Below, piece by piece: positions 1 to 9,254 of a DNA stretch of 56,354 nt. Under the pieces are notes generated by a model. The model had not been told where the DNA came from. It searched no databases and saw nothing but the letters and a program-made list of their open reading frames with translations. Source of the DNA: Gammaproteobacteria bacterium (GTDB lineage: Bacteria > Pseudomonadota > Gammaproteobacteria > Steroidobacterales > Woeseiaceae); NCBI GenBank assembly GCA_030429005.1, contig JAUIDP010000013.1, forward strand, positions 1-56,354. The letters run 5' to 3'. Numbering within the stretch: position 1 is the first letter of the stretch; each line of letters begins with the position of its first letter. A program made the translations under genes and the position numbers.

Positions 1-744
1 CTGCCAGTACCGGATGCCGAAATGCTGGCGGGCATGGTCCGTGACCTCGTAGCCCACCTGGCCGACGAGATTCCCGAGCCGCCGAGTTCGTTGTACCTGC
101 GACCGACACTGATCGGCACCGAGGAAAACATCGGCGCCGCCGCGGCGCCGTCGTGCGAGGCATTGTTGTTCGTCATCGCGTCGCCGGTTGGCGACTACTT
201 CAGCGGCGGCGCGCCCACGTTGAAATTGCTGGTCGACGACGAGCATGCGCGCACGACCGACCAGCTCGGCAGTACCAAGACCGGTGGCAACTATGCCGCA
301 GCACTGGGTCCGACGCTGGATGCGAAAGCAAAATACGGTGTTGACCAGGTGCTGTTCTGCCCAAACGGCAACGTCCAGGAGACCGGCGCCGCCAATTTCC
401 TGCTGATCAGCGACAGCGAAATCATCACCAAACCGCTCGACTCGTCATTCCTGCACGGGATCACGCGCGATTCGGTGCTGCGCCTGGCCACCGATCACGG
501 CTACAAGGTCAACGAGCGCAACTTCACCGTGGACGAGTTACTGCAACTGATCAGTACGCATGAAGCGGCCTTGTCGGGAACGGCGGCGACGCTGTCGTCA
601 GTCGGCGGTCTCGTCTACCGCGGCAAGGAACTCAAGGTCCGCGACGGTAGCCCGGGTGCGAACACGCAGAAACTGTGCAAGGCGCTTCAGGATATCCAGA
701 AGGGCGCCGCCACCGACACGCACGGCTGGCTGACGGCGGTCTGA
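1..744 (+). CDS. ilvE: Branched-chain amino acid aminotransferase, C-terminal part (5' truncated)
   Basis: The reading frame is open from base 1, so the true start lies before the window. The protein would transfer the amino group between Leu/Ile/Val and 2-oxoglutarate, the last step of branched-chain synthesis, using PLP in the cytoplasm. What is visible is fold-type IV aminotransferase sequence: YLRPTLIGTEE, then STKTGGNYAAAL, which carries the presumed PLP lysine, then QETGAANFLLI, the typical cofactor-side segment. The YLRPTLIGTEE and GGNYAA style resembles the eukaryotic-like BCAT subgroup rather than the E. coli IlvE type. It is convergent with the heme A synthase gene 18 bases downstream. 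The acetolactate synthase genes of the same pathway lie about 29 kb away. Confidence 0.9.
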   Translation: MPVPDAEMLAGMVRDLVAHLADEIPEPPSSLYLRPTLIGTEENIGAAAAPSCEALLFVIASPVGDYFSGGAPTLKLLVDDEHARTTDQLGSTKTGGNYAAALGPTLDAKAKYGVDQVLFCPNGNVQETGAANFLLISDSEIITKPLDSSFLHGITRDSVLRLATDHGYKVNERNFTVDELLQLISTHEAALSGTAATLSSVGGLVYRGKELKVRDGSPGANTQKLCKALQDIQKGAATDTHGWLTAV

Positions 745-762
745 CGCCACCGGCGGGCCGGT

Positions 763-1800
763 CTAAATCGGCGCTTTCCGCAGGCTGTGTGCGAGGTACA
801 GCGCCACCGTCAATAGCAGCAGCGCGACGGCCTGGTGGGTGACGGCCAGTGCTGTGGGCACGGCCAGCAGCAGTGTCGAAATGCCCAGTACGACTTGCAG
901 AACAGCGGTATGCAGCAGCGCAGTGCTGGCACGGGCTGCTGCTGGCGGGAAACCTGCCAGCCTCGCCCGGTACCAGTATGTTGCGATGACGACGAACGTC
1001 GTCACCGCCAGCAGGCGATGGTCGAATTGCACGGTCGCCAGGTTCTCGGTGAAATTCCGCCAGGCCGGCTCCAGTGCCAGGAGACCCGGCGGCAGCCAGT
1101 CAGATCCCATCTTCGGAAACGTGTTGTAGATCAGCCCGGCTTTAAGTCCAGCGACAAAGCCACCGGACACGATCGTGACGGCTAGCAGCGCAATCAGTGC
1201 GCAGGTGCGTGCAAACCACGGATGTGAACGGGTCGCGCCGGGCGGTCGCAGCAGGGTCAGGGCGCGCCACAGCATCATTGCGTAGACGAGGAATGCAGCT
1301 GTGAGATGGGCCACCAGCCGATATGGGCTGACGTGCGGTGTGTCGACCTGGCCGCTGGCTACCATGATCTTGCCGATGAAGCCCTGCGCGCCGCCCAGCG
1401 CCAGCATGGCGAGGTACCACGGCAGTTCGCGCAGCGTGATGTATTGCTTGATGACGAAGTACAGCAGCGGTAGCGAGAACGCAAAGCCGAGCAGTCTGCC
1501 CAACAGGCGGTGCAGGTACTCGAGCCAGAATATGCCCTTGAATCCCTCCAGGTTCATGTCGGAATTCACGTGGATGAACTCGGGTGTTTGTTTGTAGATA
1601 TCGAAGACCCGCTGCCACTCGGCGTCGCTGAGTGGGGGTAGCGTGCCCATGATCGGACGCCACTCCGCCATCGACAGGCCGGAGCCGGTCAGCCGGGTGA
1701 CGCCACCCAGGACCACCATTGCAAAAACCAGCGCGCAGCACATGAGCAGCCAGCGGGCAATCGCTTGTTTGCGGGGATCGAGAGTGACGGGTTCAGACAT
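763..1800 (-). CDS. ctaA: Heme A synthase, Cox15/CtaA family
   Basis: This 345-residue integral membrane protein would oxidise the methyl group of heme O to give heme A for aa3-type cytochrome oxidase. The chain shows about eight hydrophobic helices. It has the family-typical first helix with GGVTRLTGSGLSMAEWRPI (residues about 32-50), the EFIHVN loop, EYLHRLLGRLLG with paired His/Arg in a helix, and later QFDHRLLA and VTHQAVALLLL, which supply the heme-ligand histidines. Length and motifs match the Cox15-like type. No cytochrome oxidase subunit or heme O synthase is next to it in the window. It is divergent from the 2-hydroxy-acid oxidase with a 56-base shared upstream region. Confidence 0.93.
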   Translation of the reverse strand: MSEPVTLDPRKQAIARWLLMCCALVFAMVVLGGVTRLTGSGLSMAEWRPIMGTLPPLSDAEWQRVFDIYKQTPEFIHVNSDMNLEGFKGIFWLEYLHRLLGRLLGFAFSLPLLYFVIKQYITLRELPWYLAMLALGGAQGFIGKIMVASGQVDTPHVSPYRLVAHLTAAFLVYAMMLWRALTLLRPPGATRSHPWFARTCALIALLAVTIVSGGFVAGLKAGLIYNTFPKMGSDWLPPGLLALEPAWRNFTENLATVQFDHRLLAVTTFVVIATYWYRARLAGFPPAAARASTALLHTAVLQVVLGISTLLLAVPTALAVTHQAVALLLLTVALYLAHSLRKAPI

Positions 1801-1856
1801 CGCGGCGCAATTCTAACAGGCCGCCGGGGCAAAACAGTACGTGATACTCTCAATCG

Positions 1857-3017
1857 ATGCGGTATACGAAATGCAATAACCTGATGGAGTTCCGTGAGGT
1901 CGCGCGGCGACGTCTGCCGGCACCGGTGTTTCATTACATCGATGGCGGCGCCGACGACGAAGTTTCGCTGGCTCGAAACACCGCCGCATTCGCTGATTAC
2001 GAACTGATGCCGTCCCAGTTGCACGACGTGAGTCGGATCGAGTTGCAGTCGACGCTGTTCGGCGAGGCGGTCGACTGGCCGGTCATGATATCGCCGACCG
2101 GGGCCTCCAGGCTGTTTCATGCGGCCGGCGAGCCGGGGGTTGCCAGGGCGGCCGACAAGTTCGGCATGTTTTACAGCCTCTCGACGCTGGGAACGACGAC
2201 GATCGAGGATACCGCCGCGGCCAGCAATGGCCCGAAGCTGTACCAGCTGTACGTATTCAAGGACCGCGGGCTCACCGAAGAATGGATCGAGCGCTGCAGG
2301 GCGGCCGGCTACAAGGCCCTGGCGCTGACGGTTGACGTTGCCGTTGGCGGTAACCGCGAGCGCGACCTGGTGCACGGCTTCGCGGCGCCGCCGCGTTCGC
2401 GTATCCGGCAGGCGCTGGCATTCTTCCGCCATCCGGGCTGGGTCTACCGGGCGGTCGTGCGTAACGATCTCGAAATGGTGAACATCACGAGCAGTGCAGC
2501 AGCGGCCGAAGCTTTGCAGGCGGGCATCCGCAGCTACATCTATGACCAGCTTGAGCGGTCACTGACCTGGAAGGACGTCGAGTGGCTGGCCGCGAAATGG
2601 AACGGGCCGCTGGCTGTCAAGGGTGTCCAGTCAGTTGAGGATTGCCGCCTGGCGGCCGACGCCGGCGCGACCGCGGTCTTCCTTTCGAACCATGGAGGCC
2701 GGCAACTGGACACGGCGCCGGCGCCGGTCGATTGCATCCGCGATGTTGCCGATGCACTGCGTGACCGGCTCGAAATCATTTGCGATGGCGGTATCCGGCG
2801 CGGCAGTCATGTCGTCAAGGCGCTGGCGCTGGGTGCGAATGCGTGCAGCATTGGCCGGGGCTACCTGTATGCGCTGGCGGCCGGCGGGCAACCCGGCGTT
2901 GAACGCGCGCTCGGCATCCTGCGGGCGGAACTCGAACGCACGCTGGCGCTGATCGGTTGCAGCAAGATCGGCAACCTGGACCGCCGCTACATCCGGCAGC
3001 GGCCGGCAAGGGCCTAA
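1857..3017 (+). CDS. FMN-dependent alpha-hydroxy-acid oxidase/dehydrogenase (LldD-like)
   Basis: A 386-residue TIM-barrel flavoprotein of the L-lactate dehydrogenase/glycolate oxidase family. It would oxidise an L-2-hydroxy acid to the 2-oxo acid. Visible family features are HYIDGGADDEVSLARN near the N-terminus, PTGASRLFH for the FMN site, LYVFKDR, the LTVDV strand, a barrel lysine in LAVKGVQS, and the active-site stretch FLSNHGGRQLD followed by ICDGGIRRGSHVVKALALGA, which binds the FMN phosphate. Substrate (lactate, mandelate, glycolate or another) cannot be decided from the sequence. The ATG at 1857 gives the usual family length. It stands alone between a divergent gene and the cold-shock gene. 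Confidence 0.9.
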   Translation: MRYTKCNNLMEFREVARRRLPAPVFHYIDGGADDEVSLARNTAAFADYELMPSQLHDVSRIELQSTLFGEAVDWPVMISPTGASRLFHAAGEPGVARAADKFGMFYSLSTLGTTTIEDTAAASNGPKLYQLYVFKDRGLTEEWIERCRAAGYKALALTVDVAVGGNRERDLVHGFAAPPRSRIRQALAFFRHPGWVYRAVVRNDLEMVNITSSAAAAEALQAGIRSYIYDQLERSLTWKDVEWLAAKWNGPLAVKGVQSVEDCRLAADAGATAVFLSNHGGRQLDTAPAPVDCIRDVADALRDRLEIICDGGIRRGSHVVKALALGANACSIGRGYLYALAAGGQPGVERALGILRAELERTLALIGCSKIGNLDRRYIRQRPARA

Positions 3018-3105
3018 ATCGCAGCGAATTATCGCCCTGCAATCCAATTGCGAGTAAACTGTGCCTGCCCCGCACGTTGGGGCTGCTATTCAACCAGAGG
3101 TAACT

Positions 3106-3318
3106 ATGTCAGGCGAAAGAGTTAGCGGTACTGTCAAGTGGTTCAATGACGACAAGGGATTCGGATTTATCGAGCGTGAAGGTGGACAGGATGTATTCGT
3201 TCATCACAGCGCTATCCAGATGGAAGGATTCAAGACCCTGAAAGAAGGACAGTCCGTCACGATGGAAGTGACGCAGGGCCAGAAAGGCCCACAAGCCGAA
3301 AACGTTATCGCCGACTAG
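3106..3318 (+). CDS. Cold-shock domain protein (CspA family)
   Basis: A 70-residue single OB-fold protein that binds single-stranded RNA/DNA and acts as an RNA chaperone. RNP1 is seen as KGFGFI and RNP2 as DVFVHH, after the typical [11 protein letters not shown] start. The frame stays open upstream, but the ATG at 3106 is preferred: it gives the standard CspA length and is preceded by an AGAGG ribosome site at 3096-3100. The short leader contains a small GC hairpin (3067-3083), which may contribute to the RNA-level control common in this family; that is inference. Confidence 0.96.
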   Translation: MSGERVSGTVKWFNDDKGFGFIEREGGQDVFVHHSAIQMEGFKTLKEGQSVTMEVTQGQKGPQAENVIAD

Positions 3319-3397
3319 GCTTGCGGCGTTCGGCCGTTCTGTGAGTGGCCGTCATGGTTTGCGTACCCGTTTCGAACCTGCACGGCAGGTGCTCGTG

Positions 3398-5665
3398 ATG
3401 CCCGGTTGTGTGCGGGTCCTGCTTGCGGGAGCCCTGCTCGCGCTGTGCGGATGCTCACCGGAACCGCCACCTGCCGCGCAGACTGCAGGGCCTGCGCCCC
3501 CTGAGTTCATTGGGTCCGACGCCTGTCGCGACTGCCACAAGGAACAGCATGCGAACTGGCGCGGTTCGCACCACGATCTTGCAATGCAGGTCGCCAGCGA
3601 CGCGACCGCGCTTGCCGATTTCTCCGGAACGACGTTCGATTACTTCGGCAGGCAAACCCGATTCTACAAATCCGACGGTGCGTTCCGGGTACGCACGCAA
3701 AATGCCCGCGGGGTCGACGAAGACTATGCCGTCACGCATACCTTCGGCGTCTACCCGCTGCAGCAATACCTCGTCGAGTTTCCAAACGGCCGCCTGCAGT
3801 CCCTGCCGTTCGCCTGGGACAGCCGCGCCGCATCCGAGGGCGGCCAGCAGTGGTTCCATGTGTACGGTGACGAGGAAATCGCCCCGGGCGACGAACTGCA
3901 CTGGACCGGTCGCCAGCAGAACTGGAACTACATGTGCGCCGAATGCCATTCGACGAACCTGCAGGTCAATTACGATTCGGCCGCCGACCGCTTTGCGACA
4001 ACCTGGTCCGAGATCAATGTCGGCTGTGAAGGGTGTCACGGGCCGGCGTCGCGGCACGTGGTGATGGCGCAACAGGGAGAAATGCGCGGCAGCATGGGCC
4101 TGCAGGTGGACCTCGATGACCACGGCCGCGCGACCTGGATCATGAACCCTGAAACGGGTATCGCAGAACGCAGCGAACTGGCCACGAAACGTTCCAGGCA
4201 ACCGGAAGCTTGCGGACGCTGCCATGCGCGCCGCGGCACTGTCAGCAGTGACTACACTTATGGCCTGCCGCTCGCCGATACGCATCGGCCCGCGTTGCTG
4301 ACCGACCCATTGTACTTTGACGATGGCCAGATTCGTGACGAAGTTTATGTCTATGGTTCCTTCCTGCAGAGTCGCATGTACCAGGCGGGCGTAACCTGCA
4401 GCGATTGCCACAATCCGCATTCGCTGGCGCTGGTTACCGGCGACGACCCGAGCACGGTCTGCAACCAGTGCCATTTGCCGGCCAGGTTCGCGACGCGCGA
4501 ACACCACCGGCATGCGCCCGCCGACGTCGCCTGCGTCGACTGTCATATGCCGGCGCGCGACTACATGCAGGTGGACCCCAGGCGCGACCATAGTTTCAGG
4601 GTTCCGCGACCGGATCTCGCGCTGGTGAGCAATGCCCCGAACGCCTGCACGAACTGTCACGATGACAGCGAGCAGGACATCGCATCGGCTGCAGAAAGCT
4701 GGTGGGGCGAGCCGGAAGGGCATTTCGCCGCCGCATTTTCCGCGGTGCGCAATGGGGCTGGCAACATGCCGTTGCTCGGGGTTATTGCCGACAGCGAGTT
4801 GCCCGGGATCGTGCGTGCAACTGCGGTCGCGGGGTTGAGCAGTCCCGCTTCGGAGCAGGACGGCAGGGCGATCCAGGCGGTGTTGAACGACCCGGACCCG
4901 CTCGTACGCATGGCGGCCGTTGGCAGCGCAGCCCTGCTGCCGCCGGAGGCACGGGTGCAATTGCTGCAGCCGCTGTTGCAGGACCCGGTTCGCAGCGTGC
5001 GCATCGAGACGGCCAGGCTGGTCGCGCCTCTGCGCGATTACCTGTCGCAGGACTCGGGATTTACTGCCGCTGCGGAAGAATTCCGGGACGCGCAGCAGGC
5101 AGTCGCGAGCCGTCCGGAAGCACATGTCGCGCTTGGCGATTTCGAGTCGTCGCTCGGCAATATCGACCTGGCGCTGCAACACTACGAGTTCGCGTTGAAC
5201 ATGGACGCTGCCTACAGCTACTCGCGGCTGAACTATGCTGACGCATTACGCCGCACCGGTGACGAAGCTGCTGCCGAGGCTTTGCTACGCGCCGGCCTCG
5301 AACTGGACAGCCAGGATGCGGACCTGCGGCATTCTCTGGGTTTGTTGCTGGTGCGTACCGATCGCCCGGAGGCGGGGCTGGTCGAGTTGCAGAGGTCAGC
5401 CGAGCTCGCACCGGCGAATCCGCGCTATGCCTACGTGGCCGGTATAGCACTCAGCTCGCTGGGCCAGACGGACGCCGCAATCGCTGCGCTGCGCAAGGCC
5501 CGCGACGATTTTCCTGCCGACTTCGACATTGCCTGGGCGCTGGCGACGCTGCTGCGCGATAACGGTGATATCGGTGGCGCGCGGGAGCTCGCCGAAGAGC
5601 TGGCCGAGCAGCGTCCGGGGGACGCCAACGTCAGGGCCTTGCTCGAGTCGCTGGCAGCCGCATGA
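3398..5665 (+). CDS. Octaheme c-type cytochrome lipoprotein with HEAT-like and TPR repeats
   Basis: A 755-residue exported redox protein. A GTG at 3341 is in frame, but the ATG at 3398 gives a clean lipoprotein signal peptide ending in LALCGC (Cys about 19). Eight CxxCH heme-attachment motifs follow, beginning near residues 43 (CRDCH), 180 (CAECH), 210 (CEGCH), 272 (CGRCH), 334 (CSDCH), 355 (CNQCH), 379 (CVDCH) and 417 (CTNCH). Residues about 475-555 read as HEAT-like helical repeats and about 580-750 as TPR repeats (for example ALGDFESSLGNIDLALQHYE). Many bacteria carry multiheme-plus-TPR proteins of unknown redox partner; nitrite, hydroxylamine or tetrathionate-type reactions cannot be assigned. 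Maturation would need the cytochrome c assembly system, which is not in this window. Confidence 0.88.
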   Translation: MPGCVRVLLAGALLALCGCSPEPPPAAQTAGPAPPEFIGSDACRDCHKEQHANWRGSHHDLAMQVASDATALADFSGTTFDYFGRQTRFYKSDGAFRVRTQNARGVDEDYAVTHTFGVYPLQQYLVEFPNGRLQSLPFAWDSRAASEGGQQWFHVYGDEEIAPGDELHWTGRQQNWNYMCAECHSTNLQVNYDSAADRFATTWSEINVGCEGCHGPASRHVVMAQQGEMRGSMGLQVDLDDHGRATWIMNPETGIAERSELATKRSRQPEACGRCHARRGTVSSDYTYGLPLADTHRPALLTDPLYFDDGQIRDEVYVYGSFLQSRMYQAGVTCSDCHNPHSLALVTGDDPSTVCNQCHLPARFATREHHRHAPADVACVDCHMPARDYMQVDPRRDHSFRVPRPDLALVSNAPNACTNCHDDSEQDIASAAESWWGEPEGHFAAAFSAVRNGAGNMPLLGVIADSELPGIVRATAVAGLSSPASEQDGRAIQAVLNDPDPLVRMAAVGSAALLPPEARVQLLQPLLQDPVRSVRIETARLVAPLRDYLSQDSGFTAAAEEFRDAQQAVASRPEAHVALGDFESSLGNIDLALQHYEFALNMDAAYSYSRLNYADALRRTGDEAAAEALLRAGLELDSQDADLRHSLGLLLVRTDRPEAGLVELQRSAELAPANPRYAYVAGIALSSLGQTDAAIAALRKARDDFPADFDIAWALATLLRDNGDIGGARELAEELAEQRPGDANVRALLESLAAA

Positions 5666-5693
5666 TGGACAGACAGTGTAAAGTATCGGCACC

Positions 5694-6083
5694 ATGAAAC
5701 TCAGAATTCGCGACAACACGGTGCGCCTCCGGCTGGAGCGCGGGGAAGTCGACAAGCTGCGCGACGAGAAGCGCGTTGCGGCAACGACAGTCTTCGCCAA
5801 TGGCAGGACATTGGCCTATGTTGTCGAAAGTACGGACCGATACGCGCAGCCGACAGCCGCATTCGCCGACGATACCATCACGATCGGTTTGCCCGCGGCC
5901 GCCGTACAGGCCTGGGCCGATTCCGCAGAGGTGTCAATTCGTGGCGATCAGCCAGTTGACGGCGGCGACAGGTTGTCGATCCTGGTGGAAAAGGACTTCG
6001 CCTGCCTGGCGCCACGAGAAGGCGAGGATGAGTCGGACATGTTCCCGCACCCACAGGCGGATGACGCGTCCGCGAGTTGCTGA
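5694..6083 (+). CDS. Small uncharacterised protein (DUF7009-like)
   Basis: A 129-residue soluble protein beginning MKLRIRDNTVRLRLERGEVD, which resembles a group of short bacterial proteins of unknown function (I believe DUF7009, from memory). It has beta-rich sequence, no signal peptide and no cysteine cluster apart from the terminal Cys and one in FACLAP. The stop overlaps the ATG of the next gene (ATGA at 6083), so the two are translationally coupled. I cannot assign a function. Confidence 0.75.
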   Translation: MKLRIRDNTVRLRLERGEVDKLRDEKRVAATTVFANGRTLAYVVESTDRYAQPTAAFADDTITIGLPAAAVQAWADSAEVSIRGDQPVDGGDRLSILVEKDFACLAPREGEDESDMFPHPQADDASASC

Positions 6084-6778
6084 TGGCAGGCAATCGATAC
6101 ACCGGGTTTGACGCAGCGACGCTGTCATTCCTGCAGGAGCTGGCTGCCAACAACGATCGCGAGTGGTTTCAGCAAAACAAGAGCCGCTACGAAGAACAGG
6201 TCCTTGACGTTGCGCTGCGTTTTATCATGTCCATGCAGGAGCCGTTGCGCAGCATTGCCCCGCACTTCGTGGCCCAGGCGACGCGTGTTGGCGGCTCGCT
6301 GATGCGTGTCTACCGGGACACGCGTTTTTCCAGGAACAAGACGCCCTACAAGACCAACATCGGTGTCCAGTTCCGGCACGAACGCGCGAAGGACGTGCAC
6401 TCGCCCGGGTACTACGTGCATGTCGATCCCGACAGCGTGTTCGTCGGCGTCGGCATGTGGCGGCCGGAGTCGGATGCCCTGCGTGCCATACGCGAGCGTA
6501 TCGCAGCCCGACCCGCTGAGTGGCAACGCGTCGTCAGCGATGCCGGTTTCAGGCGCAGGTTCGAGTTGGGCGGCGAAAAGCTCACCCGTCCACCGCGAGG
6601 CTTCGACAAGGACCACGACTGTATTGAAGACATCAAGCGCAAGAGTTTCATCGCGGTTCAGGATTTCGCAGTGAAAGACTGCCTGGGACCGCCGTTTCAG
6701 CGCAAGGTCGAGTCGGCATTCAAGGCGGGGACGCCATTCATGCAGTTTTTGTGTCGCGCAGTCGGCGTCAGGTTCTGA
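6083..6778 (+). CDS. DUF2461 / TIGR02453 family protein
   Basis: A 231-residue cytoplasmic protein of the conserved DUF2461 family. The typical start GFDAATLSFLQELAANNDREWF is followed by RYEEQVLDVA and the family block RVYRDTRFSRNKTPYKTNIG. The hydrophobic GYYVHVDPDSVFVGVGMW segment is also family-typical. The biochemical role of the family is unknown. An upstream TTG (6077) is in frame, but the ATG at 6083 overlaps the stop of the preceding gene and is preferred. The acetoacetyl-CoA synthetase starts 9 bases after its stop, so the genes are probably co-transcribed. Confidence 0.9.
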   Translation: MAGNRYTGFDAATLSFLQELAANNDREWFQQNKSRYEEQVLDVALRFIMSMQEPLRSIAPHFVAQATRVGGSLMRVYRDTRFSRNKTPYKTNIGVQFRHERAKDVHSPGYYVHVDPDSVFVGVGMWRPESDALRAIRERIAARPAEWQRVVSDAGFRRRFELGGEKLTRPPRGFDKDHDCIEDIKRKSFIAVQDFAVKDCLGPPFQRKVESAFKAGTPFMQFLCRAVGVRF

Positions 6779-6787
6779 GCAGGTCAA

Positions 6788-8722
6788 ATGGCTGAAAACC
6801 CGATAATCTGGCAACCGGACGAGCAACGTGTACAGGCTTCCGCCATGTACCGGTTCATGCGGAAGCACGGCCACGACAACTACGAGCAACTGCATGACTG
6901 GTCGACGAACGACCTGGCGGGTTTCTGGGATGCCGTCTGCGAATTTGGTGACGTTGAATTCGACGTCCGGCCTGGTTGTTCGATCGAGCGGCCCGACAAC
7001 ATGATGGACGCCGGCTGGTATGCCGGCAGCCAGCTCAATTTCGCAAAACACCTGCTGCGCCACAGCGGCGACCGGGCGGCGCTGGTATTTTGCGGCGAAG
7101 ATGCGAGCCGGCGACAACTGAGCCGCGATGAGTTGCGCGCAGCCGTGGCTAAGTTTGCCGCAGGGCTGCGCCAGGCAGGCGTGGAGAAAGGCGACCGCGT
7201 GGCCGGTTTCCTGCCCAATTGCCCGGAGGCCATCATTGCGATGCTGGCGACGGCAAGCATTGGTGCAACCTGGTCGTCCTGCTCCCCGGACTTCGGGGTC
7301 AACGGCGTCGTGGACCGCTTCGGCCAGATCGCGCCCAAAGTGCTGGTGGCGACCAATGGCTACCTGTACAACGGCAAGCGGATCGACAGCCTGCCGGTCG
7401 TGCGGGAAATCGCCCGGACTATCGCCAGTGTACAGCTGACGGTTATCGTCGACTTTCTTGCAGGTGGTGCCGAGGCGACCGGCGAGGATTGCGTTGCCTG
7501 GGACGATTTCGTCGTGGCAGGCGCCACGTTGCAATTCGAGCCAGTCGCGTTCGATCACCCGCTGTACATCATGTATTCGTCAGGTACTACGGGCGTGCCC
7601 AAGTGCATCGTGCACGGGCATGGTGGCACGCTGCTCAAACACATCTGTGAGCTGCAGCTACAGACGGATGTCAACGCAGACGATCGCCTGTTCTACTTCA
7701 CGACCTGTGGCTGGATGATGTGGAACTGGCTTGCCAGCGGCCTGGCGGCCGGCGCGACACTGGTGCTGTTCGACGGCGCACCTTTCGCACGCGACGGGCG
7801 GGCGCTGTGGGAACTGGCGGATGCGGAGCAGGTGACGATCTTCGGCACCAGCGCCAAGTACATTTCGGCACTCGAGAATACCGGGCTGCGGCCGATTGAC
7901 GAGTTCGACCTCGGCAGTATCCGCAGCATCCTGTCGACTGGCTCGCCACTGGCACCGGAAAGTTTCGACTTTGTCTACGACGCCATCAAGAAAGATGTCC
8001 AACTCGCATCGATTGCCGGAGGCACCGATCTGCTGGGCTGTTTTGCCGCAGGCAATCCGCTGTGGCCGGTACGCCGTGGTGAATTACAGAGCCGCGGGCT
8101 GGGCATGGCCGTCGAGATATTCGACGCATCCGGCAACGCTGTGCTGGATGAAAAAGGCGAGCTGGTCTGTACGCGGCCATTCCCGTCCACGCCGGTCTGC
8201 TTCTGGAATGACCCGGGTGACAAACGTTATCGGGCAGCGTACTACGAGCGTTTTCCCGGCATCTGGGCGCACGGCGATTTTGCCGAGCTGAAATCGTCCG
8301 GTGGCATGGTGATTCATGGCCGTTCAGATGCCGTGCTGAATCCCGGCGGCGTGCGCATCGGTACTGCCGAGATTTACCGCCAGGTGGAGAAACTGCCGGA
8401 GGTTCTCGAGAGCATCGCGATCGGACAACAATGGGACGATGACGTACGCGTTGTACTGTTCGTCGTGTTACGCGCGGGACTGGAGCTTGACGCTGCGTTG
8501 CAACAACGTATTCGGCAGACGATACGGACCGGCGCCACGCCGCGGCACGTGCCTGCGAAGATTGTCGCTGTCGCTGACATTCCGCGCACCAAGAGCGGCA
8601 AGATCACCGAATTGGCGGTGCGTTCCGTTGTGCATGGCGAGACCGTCAGCAATACCGAAGCGCTGGCCAACCCGGAGGCACTGCGCCTGTTCGAAAACAT
8701 TGCCGAACTGGCGGAAGCATAG
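6788..8722 (+). CDS. aacS: Acetoacetate-CoA ligase (acetoacetyl-CoA synthetase)
   Basis: A 644-residue adenylate-forming enzyme that activates acetoacetate (ketone body) to acetoacetyl-CoA with ATP and CoA. The N-terminal block IIWQPDEQRVQASAMYRFM is characteristic of the acetoacetyl-CoA synthetase branch rather than acetyl-CoA synthetase. The AMP-binding signature YIMYSSGTTGVPKCIVHG, the FTTCGWMMWNW block and the C-terminal IPRTKSGKITELAV with the catalytic lysine are all present. Length is normal. It is followed after 4 bases by a thioesterase, which suggests a small acyl-CoA module for ketone-body or polyhydroxybutyrate-type metabolism. Confidence 0.93.
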   Translation: MAENPIIWQPDEQRVQASAMYRFMRKHGHDNYEQLHDWSTNDLAGFWDAVCEFGDVEFDVRPGCSIERPDNMMDAGWYAGSQLNFAKHLLRHSGDRAALVFCGEDASRRQLSRDELRAAVAKFAAGLRQAGVEKGDRVAGFLPNCPEAIIAMLATASIGATWSSCSPDFGVNGVVDRFGQIAPKVLVATNGYLYNGKRIDSLPVVREIARTIASVQLTVIVDFLAGGAEATGEDCVAWDDFVVAGATLQFEPVAFDHPLYIMYSSGTTGVPKCIVHGHGGTLLKHICELQLQTDVNADDRLFYFTTCGWMMWNWLASGLAAGATLVLFDGAPFARDGRALWELADAEQVTIFGTSAKYISALENTGLRPIDEFDLGSIRSILSTGSPLAPESFDFVYDAIKKDVQLASIAGGTDLLGCFAAGNPLWPVRRGELQSRGLGMAVEIFDASGNAVLDEKGELVCTRPFPSTPVCFWNDPGDKRYRAAYYERFPGIWAHGDFAELKSSGGMVIHGRSDAVLNPGGVRIGTAEIYRQVEKLPEVLESIAIGQQWDDDVRVVLFVVLRAGLELDAALQQRIRQTIRTGATPRHVPAKIVAVADIPRTKSGKITELAVRSVVHGETVSNTEALANPEALRLFENIAELAEA

Positions 8723-8726
8723 CGGG

Positions 8727-9254
8727 GTGGCGGATCCCGCTGCGATGCTGGGTGCGGTCGTGCACAGAGGCTCGGTCCGGCCAGAGTGGATCGATTTCAA
8801 CGGGCACATGAACGTGGCTTATTACGTGCTGGCGTTCGACCTTGGAATCGATGCGCTCTGGATCCGGTTTGGTATCACTTCAGAGCATATCGAAAAGGAG
8901 CGCAGCTCGACTTTTGCCGCGGCATCGCAGGTACTGTACAGGCAGGAACTGTTACCCGATGACCCTTATGTCGTGACTTCGCAGGTGCTGGCATTCGATG
9001 AAAAACGCATCCACCAGTTCCAGCGCATGTATCATGCGGAAAAAGGCTACCTGGCCGCGACGGCCGAATGGTTGTCATTGCACGTCGACTTGCGCAAGCG
9101 AAAGGTTGCGCCGTGGCCGGAGAAAATCCTGCAGGGAATCCGGCAAGTGGCGACGTCACAGCCCGACTGGGGAGTTCCGGCAGACAAGGGGAGCGCAATT
9201 GGGATTCGCAAACCGATCTGGGCGCAAACAGGCGAGGATGCGGACACGGCATGA
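8727..9254 (+). CDS. Hotdog-fold acyl-CoA thioesterase family protein
   Basis: A 175-residue protein of the 4-hydroxybenzoyl-CoA thioesterase-like hotdog fold. The segment [20 protein letters not shown] holds the family D-x-N-G-H-M-N signature; the central helix and later strands ([31 protein letters not shown]) also fit. It looks most like the thioesterase domain found alone or fused to carnitine dehydrogenase. The GTG at 8727 starts 4 bases after the ligase stop; an ATG at 8745 is an alternative. The stop overlaps the start of glpK (ATGA at 9251). Substrate unknown; the neighbouring ligase suggests a short-chain acyl-CoA. Confidence 0.85.
   Translation: MADPAAMLGAVVHRGSVRPEWIDFNGHMNVAYYVLAFDLGIDALWIRFGITSEHIEKERSSTFAAASQVLYRQELLPDDPYVVTSQVLAFDEKRIHQFQRMYHAEKGYLAATAEWLSLHVDLRKRKVAPWPEKILQGIRQVATSQPDWGVPADKGSAIGIRKPIWAQTGEDADTA

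Noticed and set aside
3455-5182. 575-codon minus-strand open frame over the octaheme gene
   Set aside because: Shadow of a high-GC gene; no signal, motif or ribosome site, while the plus strand has eight heme motifs.
6125-7558. 477-codon minus-strand frame
   Set aside because: Covers the DUF2461 and acetoacetyl-CoA synthetase genes antisense; amino-acid content is that of GC shadow frames.
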